This document shows positions 33,538 to 41,593 of a DNA stretch of 64,000 nucleotides, one piece after another. The position numbers and the translations under genes are program-made. The first letter of the stretch is position 1. Every line of letters begins with the position of its first letter. Under the pieces are notes generated by a model, which was not told the origin of the DNA, searched no databases, and saw only the letters and a list, made by a program, of their open reading frames with translations. Source of the stretch: Actinomycetospora sp. NBRC 106375. GTDB lineage: Bacteria > Actinomycetota > Actinomycetes > Mycobacteriales > Pseudonocardiaceae. Location: contig NZ_BSTS01000006.1 in assembly GCF_030269665.1 (NCBI RefSeq), positions 1 through 64,000 on the forward strand. The letters are read 5' to 3'.

Positions 33538-34914
33538 GTGACAGCGGGCCGGACGGACCAGGCGGACTCCCGCACCGCGCCGCGCCGGATGCCCCGCTGG
33601 CGCGCCGACCTGCGCCTGGGGACGCGGATCGCCGTGATGCGCGCCGGCGGCCTCGCGCTGGCGCTGCGCGGCGACCCGGTCGCCCGGCTCATGCACCGAC
33701 CCTGGCGTCTCGACCCGTACCCGACCTACGCGCGGCTGCGGGCCGAGGCCGCCGCGGCCGGCGGGGTGACGCGCAGCCGCACGGGGATCCGCGCGGTCGC
33801 CACGCACGAGGCCTGCACCGCGGTGCTGCGCGACCGGCGCTTCGGGGTGCGGCTGGCCGACGGACAGATGCCCTTCGACCCGACGGACGACGCCGGCAGC
33901 GCCTCGGGCTCGGACGGGCACGACCCCACCGACCCCGGCACCGCGCTCATCGAGCCCATCGACCTGTCGCTGCTCGCCCTCGACCCGCCCGACCACGCCC
34001 GCCTGCGCCGCCTCGCCCAGCCGACGTTCGCGCCCAAGCGCCTCGCGCAGTACCGGGAGACCGCGCGCACGGTCACCGCCCGCCTGCTCGACGACGCCGC
34101 TGCGCGCGGCACGTTCGACCTCACCGCCGACCTCGCCGCCCCGCTGCCGATCAGCGTGATCGCCGAGCTGCTCGCGATCCCCGACGTCGACACCCCGCGC
34201 TTCGCCCGCTGGGGCCGCGCGCTCGGCGCCGCCCTCGACGGGGTCCGGTCGGTGCGCCACGCCCACGCGCTCTCCCGGGCCACGGCCGACCTGCGGGCGC
34301 TGTTCGCCGACCTCGTCGAACGCCGCCGCGCCGAGCCGGGCGAGGACGTCATCTCCCAGCTCGTGCACGCGCTGGACGCGGGCACGCTGACGCTCGACGA
34401 GCTCGTGTCCCTCGCCCAGCTGCTGCTGGTCGCCGGCTTCGAGACGACGACGAACCTCGTCGGCAACGCCGTGCGCGCCCTGCACGCCACCGGGACGTGG
34501 GACGACCTCGTCGCCGACCCCGGGCTCGCCGCGGGCGCGATCGAGGAGACGCTGCGCTTCGACCCGCCGGTCCAGCTGACGGCCCGGTTCGCGCACGAGG
34601 ACGTGGAGATCGGCGGACGGGCGCTGCGGAAGGACTCTGGCGTGCTCGTGCTGCTCGCCTCCGCCGGACGCGACCCGGCCGCGCACCCCGACCCCGACCG
34701 CTTCGACCCGCGCCGCGAGCAGACCACCGCCCACCTCGCGTTCTCCGGCGGCGCGCACTACTGCCTCGGCGCCGCCCTCGCGCGCCTCGAGGGCGAGGTG
34801 GCGCTGGAGATGCTCGCGGACCGGATGCCGCGGCTTCGGCCCGCCGGGCGCATCGAGCCGCGCGTCGCCACCGTCCTGCGCGGCCCCACGCGCTTCCCGG
34901 TCCGCGCGGACTGA
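33538..34914 (+). CDS. Cytochrome P450
   Basis: The 458-residue soluble bacterial P450 has the I-helix oxygen motif AGFETTTN, the K-helix EETLRF and the haem loop [13 protein letters not shown] with ligand Cys409. An N-terminal basic extension of about 40 residues precedes the usual fold, and a variable Asp/Ser/Gly-rich loop lies near residue 120. The substrate is unknown. It needs a ferredoxin and reductase; no ferredoxin is adjacent, but an FprA-like reductase is encoded at 62368. GTG 33538 has an AGGAG site. Confidence 0.92.
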   Translation: MTAGRTDQADSRTAPRRMPRWRADLRLGTRIAVMRAGGLALALRGDPVARLMHRPWRLDPYPTYARLRAEAAAAGGVTRSRTGIRAVATHEACTAVLRDRRFGVRLADGQMPFDPTDDAGSASGSDGHDPTDPGTALIEPIDLSLLALDPPDHARLRRLAQPTFAPKRLAQYRETARTVTARLLDDAAARGTFDLTADLAAPLPISVIAELLAIPDVDTPRFARWGRALGAALDGVRSVRHAHALSRATADLRALFADLVERRRAEPGEDVISQLVHALDAGTLTLDELVSLAQLLLVAGFETTTNLVGNAVRALHATGTWDDLVADPGLAAGAIEETLRFDPPVQLTARFAHEDVEIGGRALRKDSGVLVLLASAGRDPAAHPDPDRFDPRREQTTAHLAFSGGAHYCLGAALARLEGEVALEMLADRMPRLRPAGRIEPRVATVLRGPTRFPVRAD

Positions 34915-34930
34915 ACCGAGCGCCCCGGAT

Positions 34931-34984
34931 GCAGCGAACGTTGCGTTCGCTGCGATAGAAGCTGGCGGACGCCACGTTCGCTGC
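34931..34984. repeat. GCAGCGAAC hairpin module with alternative pairings
   Basis: GCAGCGAAC at 34931 can pair perfectly with 34945-34953 (9 bp), or as GCAGCGAACGT with 34974-34984 (11 bp). The two folds exclude each other. The module is shared with the repeats at 11966 and 54691. It lies between the P450 gene and the VOC gene. Confidence 0.7.
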
Positions 34985-35008
34985 GTCCATCGACACCTGG
35001 AGGACCCC

Positions 35009-35404
35009 GTGCCCGAGCTCCCCTCGATCTCCCACGTCGCGCTGTCGGTGACCGACCTCGCCGCGAGCGAGCCCTGGTACCGGCAGCTCTTCGGCGTCGA
35101 GCCGGCGATGACGCTGACCGACGGCCCGTTCGAGCGGAAGGTCTTCGCCCTCGCCGGCGGCCAGCTCTTCGGGCTCACCGCACACGACAGCGCGCGCTCC
35201 GGCGACCGGTTCGACGTCGTCGCGCCCGGGCTCGACCACGTCGGGTTCGCGTGCGCCGACCGGGCCGCGGTCGCCGCCTGGCAGACCCACCTCGACCAGA
35301 TCGGCGTCCCGCACAGCGGCATCGTCGAGGCCGACTACGGCTGGGCGCTGTCGTTCACCGATCCCGACGGGAACGCGCTGGAGTTCTTCGCGCTCGCGTC
35401 CTGA
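35009..35404 (+). CDS. VOC/glyoxalase-fold protein
   Basis: The 131-residue product has paired beta-alpha-beta-beta-beta modules: ISHVALSVTDLAASEPWYRQ with the first His ligand, LDHVGFACADRAAVAAWQ with the second, and DPDGNALEFFAL with the Glu. A metal site is therefore intact. The family includes glyoxalase I, dioxygenases and resistance proteins; I cannot choose. GTG 35009 has a GGAGGA site. The 3' end overlaps the flavin monooxygenase gene on the other strand by 70 bases. Confidence 0.85.
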   Translation: MPELPSISHVALSVTDLAASEPWYRQLFGVEPAMTLTDGPFERKVFALAGGQLFGLTAHDSARSGDRFDVVAPGLDHVGFACADRAAVAAWQTHLDQIGVPHSGIVEADYGWALSFTDPDGNALEFFALAS

Positions 35405-36690
35405 GCAGGCCGGGCCCACTCCGGGGCGTGCTCCGGGAGCACCCCGACGCCGACCAGTCGAGCCGGCACGACCTGGAGCGCCGGCACCCGCTGGAGCACC
35501 CGCAGCGGCGGCGGGAGCCGGTCGCGACCGGGCGCGTCCTCGGAGAGCGCGGCGCGGATGACCGCCCGATGGGCCAGGCGCTGCCCGGTCTGCGTCACCC
35601 AGGTCGGCAGCCACCGGCGCCGCTGCACCCCCGCCGCGGCGCGGTCGACGGCGGCGGGATCGGGCGGCGCGGCCGCGAGCACCGGCCCGAGGTCGCGGGC
35701 GGTGGCGACGGCGTCCTGCACGGCGAGGTTGATCCCGACGCCGCCGACGGGGCTCATCGCGTGCGCGGCGTCGCCGATGCACAGGACGCCGGGCGCTGAC
35801 CACCGCTCGAGGCGGTCGAGGGTGACCTGCAACAGCTTGACGTCGTCCCACGACGCGAGGCCGTCGACCCGGTCGCCGAGCCACGGCAGCAGCCGCAGCA
35901 GGTCGTCGCGCAGGACCTGGACCGGGCCGCGTCGGTACTCGGCGTCCGTGCCGCGACGGATCATGTAGGCGGCCTGGTAGTAGTCGCCGCGGTCGAGCAT
36001 GACGACGAAGCGCCCGGGGGACACCCGACCCAGCCCGCCCGCCGGGTCGTCGGCGTCGCTGTCCCGATGGTCCAGCTCCGCTTCGCTACGTGTCCGGCGG
36101 GCGAGGCGGAACCACCACACGTCCATCGGCACGTCGTAGCTCCGCAGCGGCAGCCCGGTCAGCGCGCGGACCCGGGAGTCGCGCCCGTCGCACGCGACGA
36201 CGAGGTCGGCGGCCAGGTCGTGCTCGGCGCCGCCCTCGGCCCCGGTCTCCCGCCAGCGCAGGCCCGTGACGCGCCCGGCGCGGCGGCGCAGGTCGGTCAC
36301 CTCGGCGTTGCGGAGCAGCGTGAACGTCGGCTCCTCGGCCGCGGCGGCGGCGAGCATGTCGAGCAGGTGCCACTGCGGGACCATCGCGACGAACGGGTGG
36401 GGTGCGCGGAGCCGCGTCATGTCGGCGACCGGTGAGGGCCCGGCGTCCATGACGACCTGCGCCTTCTCGATGGATTTCCACGGCAGCTGCGCGAAGCGGT
36501 CCCACAGCCCGAGCTCGTCGATCAGGGTCATCGTCGAGACGTGGACGGTGTCGCCGCGGAAGTCGCGCAGGAAGTCGGCGTGCTTCTCCAGCACCGTGAC
36601 CTCGACCCCGGCCCGCGCCAGCATCAGCCCCAGGACGATGCCCGCGGGCCCACCGCCCGCGATCGCGCACGTCGTCCGGTCCTGTGCCAT
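35335..36690 (-). CDS. FAD-dependent monooxygenase (UbiH/PHBH type)
   Basis: The 451-residue product has the FAD-binding loop AIAGGGPAGIVLGLMLARAG, the DG motif ACDGRDSRVR and the GD motif CIGDAAHAMSPVGGVGINLA. This makes it a class A flavin hydroxylase for an aromatic or quinone-like substrate. There is no signal peptide. ATG 36690 gives the FAD loop at residue 9. The last 23 codons overlap the 3' end of the VOC gene tail to tail, so the reading frame beyond the usual family end may be accidental. Confidence 0.87.
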   Translation of the reverse strand: MAQDRTTCAIAGGGPAGIVLGLMLARAGVEVTVLEKHADFLRDFRGDTVHVSTMTLIDELGLWDRFAQLPWKSIEKAQVVMDAGPSPVADMTRLRAPHPFVAMVPQWHLLDMLAAAAAEEPTFTLLRNAEVTDLRRRAGRVTGLRWRETGAEGGAEHDLAADLVVACDGRDSRVRALTGLPLRSYDVPMDVWWFRLARRTRSEAELDHRDSDADDPAGGLGRVSPGRFVVMLDRGDYYQAAYMIRRGTDAEYRRGPVQVLRDDLLRLLPWLGDRVDGLASWDDVKLLQVTLDRLERWSAPGVLCIGDAAHAMSPVGGVGINLAVQDAVATARDLGPVLAAAPPDPAAVDRAAAGVQRRRWLPTWVTQTGQRLAHRAVIRAALSEDAPGRDRLPPPLRVLQRVPALQVVPARLVGVGVLPEHAPEWARPAQDASAKNSSAFPSGSVNDSAQP

Positions 36691-36793
36691 GTCGACCTCC
36701 CCGTCCGCGTCCCCGCCGCGCATCCTCCCGGATGCTCGGCCTCCGGAGCACGTTCCGGGCGTCGCCGCACCCTCCCATCGGCCAGGCCTCGGT

Positions 36794-36831
36794 TGTCGCA
36801 GGAATAGTGCGACAGCGCCTTTCCTGCGACA
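36794..36831. promoter_or_regulatory. Palindrome upstream of the cobalt importer operon
   Basis: Arms TGTCGCAGGAA (36794-36804) and TTCCTGCGACA (36821-36831) pair perfectly over 11 bp. A second TGCGAC at 36808-36813 allows an alternative inner pairing. It lies in the 204-base gap between the monooxygenase and cbiM genes, which diverge, so an operator or leader structure is more likely than a terminator. Confidence 0.5.
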
Positions 36832-36894
36832 CACTGTGGCGGCTCGCCACCCGTCCGGGGTGCGCCTGCCCGCTGCCGCCGTGGGGGTGAACTC

Positions 36895-37605
36895 GTGGAA
36901 CCGCAGACCGACCTCGTCGCGATGCACATGAGCGACGGGATCGTGAACGCGCCGACCTCGCTGATCTTCGGGGTGGTCGCGGTGCTCGGCCTCGCCGTGT
37001 GCGTCGCCCGGGCGCGGCGCGACCTCGACGACCGCACCGCGCCGATGGCCGGGCTCGTCGCGGCCTTCGTGTTCGCCGTCCAGATGCTGAACTTCCCGAT
37101 CCTGCCCGGCGTCAGCGGCCACCTGCTCGGCGGCGCCCTCTGCGCGATCCTCGTCGGGCCCTACGTCGGCGCGATCTGCGTGTCGATCGTGCTGCTCCTG
37201 CAGGCGCTGCTCTTCGCCGACGGCGGGCTGTCCGCGCTCGGCACCAACATCACGAACATGGCGCTGATCGGGACCTTCGTGGGCTACGGCGTCGCCGTGG
37301 CCCTGCGGCGGTTCGCCCTGCGCAGCCGCGCCGGCCTGGTCGTGACGGCCTTCGTCGCGGCCTGGGTCAACACCGTCGTCGCGTCGCTCGGCTTCGTGCT
37401 CGAGTACGCGATCGGCGGCCAGGGCCTCGCGCTGGGCACGGTCTTCGGCCTGATGGTCGGCTTCCACGCCCTCATCGGCATCGGCGAGGGGATCATCACC
37501 GCGCTCACCGTCGGCGCCGTCGCCGCCGTGCGCCCCGATCTCATCTACCTCACGCGGTCGGCCGCGCCGTCGCTGCAGATCAAGTCCCAGGGAGTCACCT
37601 CGTGA
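36895..37605 (+). CDS. cbiM: Cobalt ECF transporter substrate-capture subunit CbiM
   Basis: The 236-residue membrane protein has CbiM hallmarks: an N-terminal MHMSDGIVNAPTS, where the early His residues bind Co(II), MLNFPILPGVSGHLLGGAL and LLLQALLFADGGLSALGTN. Seven or so helices are present. CbiM captures Co2+ for uptake by the CbiQO2 motor. GTG 36895 is used and lies 27 bases upstream of the MHMSDG motif; family members usually start near that motif, so a start at MHMSDG is possible. Overlaps of 4 bases join it to cbiN. Confidence 0.95.
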   Translation: MEPQTDLVAMHMSDGIVNAPTSLIFGVVAVLGLAVCVARARRDLDDRTAPMAGLVAAFVFAVQMLNFPILPGVSGHLLGGALCAILVGPYVGAICVSIVLLLQALLFADGGLSALGTNITNMALIGTFVGYGVAVALRRFALRSRAGLVVTAFVAAWVNTVVASLGFVLEYAIGGQGLALGTVFGLMVGFHALIGIGEGIITALTVGAVAAVRPDLIYLTRSAAPSLQIKSQGVTS

Positions 37606-37961
37606 AGAAGCTCCCCCTCGCCTTCTACGCGGGCTTCCTCGCCGTCGCGCTGCTGCTGGCCGGCGTCGTCTCGTACGCCGCGAGCAGCAGCCCCGACGGC
37701 CTGGACGCGGTGACGCAGTCCGGCTGCCAGCTCGACGAGTCCGGGGAGCCGGTGGGCGGGCGGTGCATCGCGCAGAACGCCGGCGAGCACGCGACCGGCG
37801 GGAGCCCGCTCGCCGACTACACCGTCGGCGGCAGCGAGGGCACGACCGGGATCGCGGGCGTCATCGGTGTCCTGGTGACGCTCGTGCTCGCCGGCGGTCT
37901 CTTCTGGCTCCTGCGGCGACGCTCGTCGACCCGCGACGAGACCCCGAGCCGGGTCGAGTGA
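37602..37961 (+). CDS. cbiN: CbiN-like PDGLE-domain protein of the cobalt transporter
   Basis: The 119-residue product has an N-terminal membrane helix, an extracytoplasmic loop with SSSPDGLDAV (PDGLE-type motif) and two cysteines, and a second helix before a basic tail. This is the two-helix auxiliary subunit that activates CbiM. It overlaps both cbiM and cbiQ in GTGA pairs. Confidence 0.88.
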   Translation: MKKLPLAFYAGFLAVALLLAGVVSYAASSSPDGLDAVTQSGCQLDESGEPVGGRCIAQNAGEHATGGSPLADYTVGGSEGTTGIAGVIGVLVTLVLAGGLFWLLRRRSSTRDETPSRVE

Positions 37962-38728
37962 CGGTGGGAGCGGGTCACACGCACGCCCTCCACCGCCCCG
38001 GCGACTCGGTGGTCCACCGGCTCCCGGCGCACGTGAAGATCGTCGTCGCGTTCCTCATGGTGCTCGCCGTGGTGGCGACGCCGCGCGAGGCGTTCGCGAT
38101 CTTCGGGCTGCATTTCCTGCTGCTCGTCGGCATCTGGGTCGCCGCGCGCATCCCGCCCGGGTGGCTCGCCGCCCGGTCGCTCATCGAGGCGCCGTTCGTC
38201 GTGCTCGCCGTCCTGCTGCCGTTCTTCGCCGCCGGCCCACGCGTCGAGTGGTGGGGGATGTCGCTGTCGCTCGACGGCCTGCTCGCGGGCTGGAACATCC
38301 TCGTCAAGGGGACGCTCGGCGTGCTGATCTCGGTGACGCTCGCCGCCACCACGCCCCTGCGCGACCTCGTGTCGGGGCTCTCGCGGCTGCGCGTGCCGTC
38401 GATGGTCTGCGTGATCGCGACGCTGATGTTGCGCTACCTCGAGGTGATCGCGGCCGAGGCCCGGCGGATGCGCCTCGCCCGGCTGTCCCGCGGCCACGAC
38501 CCGCGCTTCGTCTGGCAGCTCGGGGCGACGGTCCGCTCGGTCGGCTCGCTGTTCCTGCGCTCGTACGAGCGGGGCGAGCGCGTGCACCTGGCGATGCTCT
38601 CGCGGGGCTTCACCGGCAGCATGCCGGCCTTCACGACCGCGTCCGCGTCGCGCGTGACGTGGTCGGTCGCGCTGCTGCCGGCGGCCGTCGGGCTGGCGCT
38701 CGCGATCTCCGGATACTGGGTGGCGTGA
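37958..38728 (+). CDS. cbiQ: Cobalt ECF transporter transmembrane subunit CbiQ
   Basis: The 256-residue membrane protein has the T-component pattern HRLPAHVKIVVAFLMVLAVV and the two coupling helices with A-R-x motifs (EARRMRLARLSRG and ERVHLAMLSRGF). These dock on the ATPase. Start and stop overlap its neighbours in GTGA pairs. It couples ATP hydrolysis by CbiO to cobalt movement through CbiM. Confidence 0.93.
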   Translation: MTVGAGHTHALHRPGDSVVHRLPAHVKIVVAFLMVLAVVATPREAFAIFGLHFLLLVGIWVAARIPPGWLAARSLIEAPFVVLAVLLPFFAAGPRVEWWGMSLSLDGLLAGWNILVKGTLGVLISVTLAATTPLRDLVSGLSRLRVPSMVCVIATLMLRYLEVIAAEARRMRLARLSRGHDPRFVWQLGATVRSVGSLFLRSYERGERVHLAMLSRGFTGSMPAFTTASASRVTWSVALLPAAVGLALAISGYWVA

Positions 38729-39459
38729 CACCCCCCTCCTTGCGGGTCGACGGGCTGGCGTTCGCGTACCCCGACGGTCACCAGGCGCTCTTCGGGGTGG
38801 ACCTGCGCATCGAGCGCGGCGAGCGGGTGGCGCTGCTCGGCCCGAACGGCGCGGGCAAGACCACGCTCGTGCTGCACCTCAACGGGGTGCACCGGGCGGG
38901 CGCCGGGCGCGTCGAGGTGGGCGGGCTGGAGGTCACGCGCGAGAACGTCCAGGAGATCCGCCGCCGGGTCGGGATCGTCTTCCAGGACCCCGACGACCAG
39001 CTGTTCATGCCCACGGTCGCCGACGACGTGACCTTCGGGCCGGCGAACTTCGGTGTCACCGAGCCCGAGCTCTCGCTGCGGGTCAAGGAGGCCCTCGACG
39101 CCGTCGGCGTGGCCGACCTCGCCGACCGCTCGCCCATGCACCTCTCCGGCGGTCAGCGCCGCCGGGCCGCGCTCGCGACCGTGCTGGCGTGCGACCCCGA
39201 GATCCTCGTGCTGGACGAGCCGTCGACCCACCTCGACCCGGTCGCGCGCCGCGAGCTCGCCGAGGTGCTGCTCGGGCTAGACCGCACCATGCTCATGGTC
39301 ACGCACGACCTGCCCTACGCCCTGCAGCTCTGCCCGCGCTCGGTGGTGATCGACGGCGGCGTCGTCGTGGCGGACGCCCCGACCCGGGAGATCCTCGCCG
39401 ACGCCGACTTCCTCGCCGCCCACCGCCTCGAGCTGCCCTTCGGCTTCGCCCTCGGCTGA
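38725..39459 (+). CDS. cbiO: Cobalt ECF transporter ATPase CbiO
   Basis: The 244-residue ABC ATPase has Walker A GPNGAGKTT, Q-loop FQDPDDQLF (typical of ECF ATPases), signature LSGGQRRR, Walker B ILVLDEP and switch THD. It is the last gene of cbiMNQO. Supply of cobalt suits the adenosylcobalamin-dependent dehydratase encoded at 3275-8251. No cobalamin biosynthesis gene is seen in the window. Confidence 0.95.
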   Translation: MTPPSLRVDGLAFAYPDGHQALFGVDLRIERGERVALLGPNGAGKTTLVLHLNGVHRAGAGRVEVGGLEVTRENVQEIRRRVGIVFQDPDDQLFMPTVADDVTFGPANFGVTEPELSLRVKEALDAVGVADLADRSPMHLSGGQRRRAALATVLACDPEILVLDEPSTHLDPVARRELAEVLLGLDRTMLMVTHDLPYALQLCPRSVVIDGGVVVADAPTREILADADFLAAHRLELPFGFALG

Positions 39460-39480
39460 CCGCGTGCCAGGCTCGGCCCC

Positions 39481-39912
39481 ATGGACCTCGACGACTTCCG
39501 CGAGCGCGCGTCCGGCGAGCACTTCCTGGTCGTGGTGTCGACCTCCCGCGCGGACGGGTCGGTGCAGTCGAGCGTCGTCAACGCCGGGGTGATGGACCAC
39601 CCGGTGCACGGGACGCCGATCGTCGGGCTCGTGGCCGCGGGCGGCTCGGTGAAGCTCGCCAACCTCCGCGCCCGGCCGTGGATCACGGTCACGGTCCGCG
39701 CCGGGTGGCGCTGGACGACCGTCGAGGGCAGCACCGAGATCGCCGGGCCGGACGACCCGCTGACCGGCGTCCTCGACGTCCCCGCCCTGCTGCGTGACGT
39801 CTTCCGCGCGGCGGGCGGCACGCACGACGACTGGGCCGAGTACGACGCGACGATGGCGCGCGAGCGGCGGGCCGCCGTGCTGATCCAACCGCGGCGGGTC
39901 TACGGCGTCTGA
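39481..39912 (+). CDS. PPOX-class F420- or FMN-dependent protein
   Basis: The 143-residue product has the split-barrel flavin fold: DFRERASGEHFLVVVSTSRA, VQSSVVNAGVMDHP, KLANLRARPWITVTVRAGWR and TVEGSTEIAGP. This pattern is common in actinobacterial F420-dependent enzymes (TIGR03618-like). The substrate is unknown. ATG 39481 is clear. Its 3' end overlaps the Clp_N-type gene by 13 bases, tail to tail. Confidence 0.83.
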   Translation: MDLDDFRERASGEHFLVVVSTSRADGSVQSSVVNAGVMDHPVHGTPIVGLVAAGGSVKLANLRARPWITVTVRAGWRWTTVEGSTEIAGPDDPLTGVLDVPALLRDVFRAAGGTHDDWAEYDATMARERRAAVLIQPRRVYGV

Positions 39913-40631
39913 GGGTCCTCGGGCGCCCCGGACAGCATGGAGAGCGTCCGCACGACGTGCCCCTCGACGGCGTCGCGGTCCAGCCCGAGGCCGGTGAGCG
40001 TGCCCGCGCCGTCCTCGTGCTCGAGCAGCGCCAGCAGGATGTGCTCGGTGCCGACGTAGTTGTGCCCGAGGCGCAGCGCCTGGCGGAACGTCAGCTCCAG
40101 CACCTTCTTGGCCGCGGCGTCGAACGGGATGAGCGCGCCGAGCTCGTCGGACCGCGCCGGCAGCGTGCCCACGAGCGTGCGGCGCACGGTCTCCGGCGCC
40201 ACGTCGAGGGCCTTCATGGTCAGCACGGCGAGCGACTCCGGCTCGTGGAGCAGGCCGAGGGCGACGTGGACCGGACCGATCTCCGCGCTGCCCGCGGTGC
40301 GGGCCTCCTCCTGCGCCGAGACCACCACGTTGCGGGCGCGCGGCGTGAACCGCCCGAAGCCCTCCTGGAAGTCGATCTCCTCGCCCTTGGCCACGAACCG
40401 CTTCTGGGCGGCCTGCTTGGTGACGCCCATGCGCTTGCCGATGTCGGTCCACGACGCCCCGGAGCGGCGCGCCTGGTCGACGAAGTGGCCGATGAGGTGG
40501 TCGGCGACCTCCCCGAGGTGCTCGGCGGCGAGCACGGCGTCCTGCAGCTGCTCGAGCGTGTCCGTGTGGACCGAGGTGATCGCCTGGATGAGGTCGTCGA
40601 GGCGGACGGGCTGGGCCGGTGTCGGTGGCAT
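39900..40631 (-). CDS. Clp N-domain protein with a helix-turn-helix-like N-terminus
   Basis: The 243-residue product has a helical N-terminal segment with SWTDIGKRMGVTKQAAQKRF, which resembles a helix-turn-helix, followed by two Clp_N repeats (FTPRARNVVVSAQEEA, GPVHVALGLLHEP, then NYVGTEHILLALLEHEDGAG). The ATPase modules of ClpC are missing. It may be a regulator or adaptor sensing the same degrons as ClpC. Its start lies 12 bases from a perfect 10-bp palindrome, so autoregulation is plausible. Confidence 0.82.
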   Translation of the reverse strand: MPPTPAQPVRLDDLIQAITSVHTDTLEQLQDAVLAAEHLGEVADHLIGHFVDQARRSGASWTDIGKRMGVTKQAAQKRFVAKGEEIDFQEGFGRFTPRARNVVVSAQEEARTAGSAEIGPVHVALGLLHEPESLAVLTMKALDVAPETVRRTLVGTLPARSDELGALIPFDAAAKKVLELTFRQALRLGHNYVGTEHILLALLEHEDGAGTLTGLGLDRDAVEGHVVRTLSMLSGAPEDPQTP

Positions 40632-40642
40632 GCGTCCACTTT

Positions 40643-40671
40643 AGGTTGACGATGGTCCCTGTCGTCAACCT
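40643..40671 (-). promoter_or_regulatory. Operator-like palindrome at the Clp_N gene start
   Basis: Perfect arms AGGTTGACGA (40643-40652) and TCGTCAACCT (40662-40671) flank 9 bases. On the minus strand a TTGACG and a TAAAGT 19 bases further on could be promoter elements overlapping the palindrome. Its right arm also contains the stop codon of the next gene (40665-40667). Confidence 0.6.
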
Positions 40672-41474
40672 CGAGTAGACGATCTGAGGCGCGCGTCGAT
40701 GACGTCCTGCACGCCGACGAACCCGAGCCGTGCGTAGAGCGCGTTGCTCGTCGGGTTGGCGAGATCGGTGAACAGCAGGACCTCGTCGGCGCCGCGCGCG
40801 CCCGCCAGCCGGGCGACGGCGGCCGTCACCGCCGCGCCGTGGCCGCGGCCGCGGTGGGCCGGGAGGGTGTACACCGGGCCGATCCGCGAGACGCCCAGGA
40901 CCGGGTGTCCCACCACGGCCCAGGCCACCGGCGTGTCGCCGTCGACGGCGACCAGGACTCGGCCGTCGTCGACGGCCGCGTCGACCGCCTCGCGGGGCGG
41001 GGGCGGGCTGTCGGGCGTGGCCTCCCGGTGGAACGCCGACCACCACGACGAGAGGCACTCGCGCTCGGCGTCGGCGGCGGGGCGGGTCGGTGTCGGGTCC
41101 GGCGGCGGGACGAGCGCGGCGAGCCGGTGCAGCCGCTCGCGGACCGCCACCTCGACCGTCGCGCCCCAGGCCGACGCCAGCCGGTCGACCGTCTGCGGCG
41201 GCCCCATCACCCACGCCGGCGGGGGCCGGTGCGCGGCCCATGCCCGGGCGGCGTCGTCCGGCATCGCGGAGACGACGGGACGGTGCGGCGGGGTCCGGAT
41301 GACGGTCGCGCCGACGCCGGCGCCGTCGGTCCACCACGCCAGCTCCGGGATCCCGTCGGGCGAACCCCGGGCGCGCAACCTGTCGACGGCCGAGAGCACG
41401 ACGGTCGACGCCACCCGGTGCGCCCGCAGGTGGTCGTGGGTCGCGCGCCAGAACTCGTCGACGTCGTCGGTCAC
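40665..41474 (-). CDS. GNAT-family N-acetyltransferase
   Basis: The 269-residue product ends in a GNAT domain: VAWAVVGHPVLGVSRIGPVY, TLPAHRGRGHGAAVTAAVA (acetyl-CoA loop) and NPTSNALYARLGFVGV. The N-terminal half is less conserved and may be a decayed or substrate-binding GNAT repeat. The substrate is unknown. GTG 41474 is used; GTG 41486 is possible. Its stop lies in the palindrome at 40643-40671. Confidence 0.8.
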   Translation of the reverse strand: MTDDVDEFWRATHDHLRAHRVASTVVLSAVDRLRARGSPDGIPELAWWTDGAGVGATVIRTPPHRPVVSAMPDDAARAWAAHRPPPAWVMGPPQTVDRLASAWGATVEVAVRERLHRLAALVPPPDPTPTRPAADAERECLSSWWSAFHREATPDSPPPPREAVDAAVDDGRVLVAVDGDTPVAWAVVGHPVLGVSRIGPVYTLPAHRGRGHGAAVTAAVARLAGARGADEVLLFTDLANPTSNALYARLGFVGVQDVIDARLRSSTRG

Positions 41475-41520
41475 CGTCCACCCCACGGGTCCAGGGTCCC
41501 GGGGATGTCGACCGCGTTCC

Positions 41521-41585
41521 GGCGTGTCGCGCGAGCGAGGGTGTGGCGATCCTGGCTTCTCACGCCAGGAAAGCCGCATTCCTCG
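41521..41585. repeat. 65-nt dispersed hairpin repeat, intergenic copy
   Basis: It matches 13516-13580 at 59 of 65 positions. The fold is better here: GAGGGTGTGGCGATCCTGGC pairs with GCCAGGAAAGCCGCATTCCT with a few mismatches. It lies upstream of one acetyltransferase gene and just beyond the 3' end of the other, both on the minus strand. Confidence 0.8.
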
Positions 41586-41593
41586 TCAAGGCA

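Noticed and set aside
36691-36894. Cobalamin riboswitch ahead of cbiM
   Set aside because: I looked for the conserved B12 box and core and could not match them. Only a palindrome is visible. A covariance search could still overturn this.
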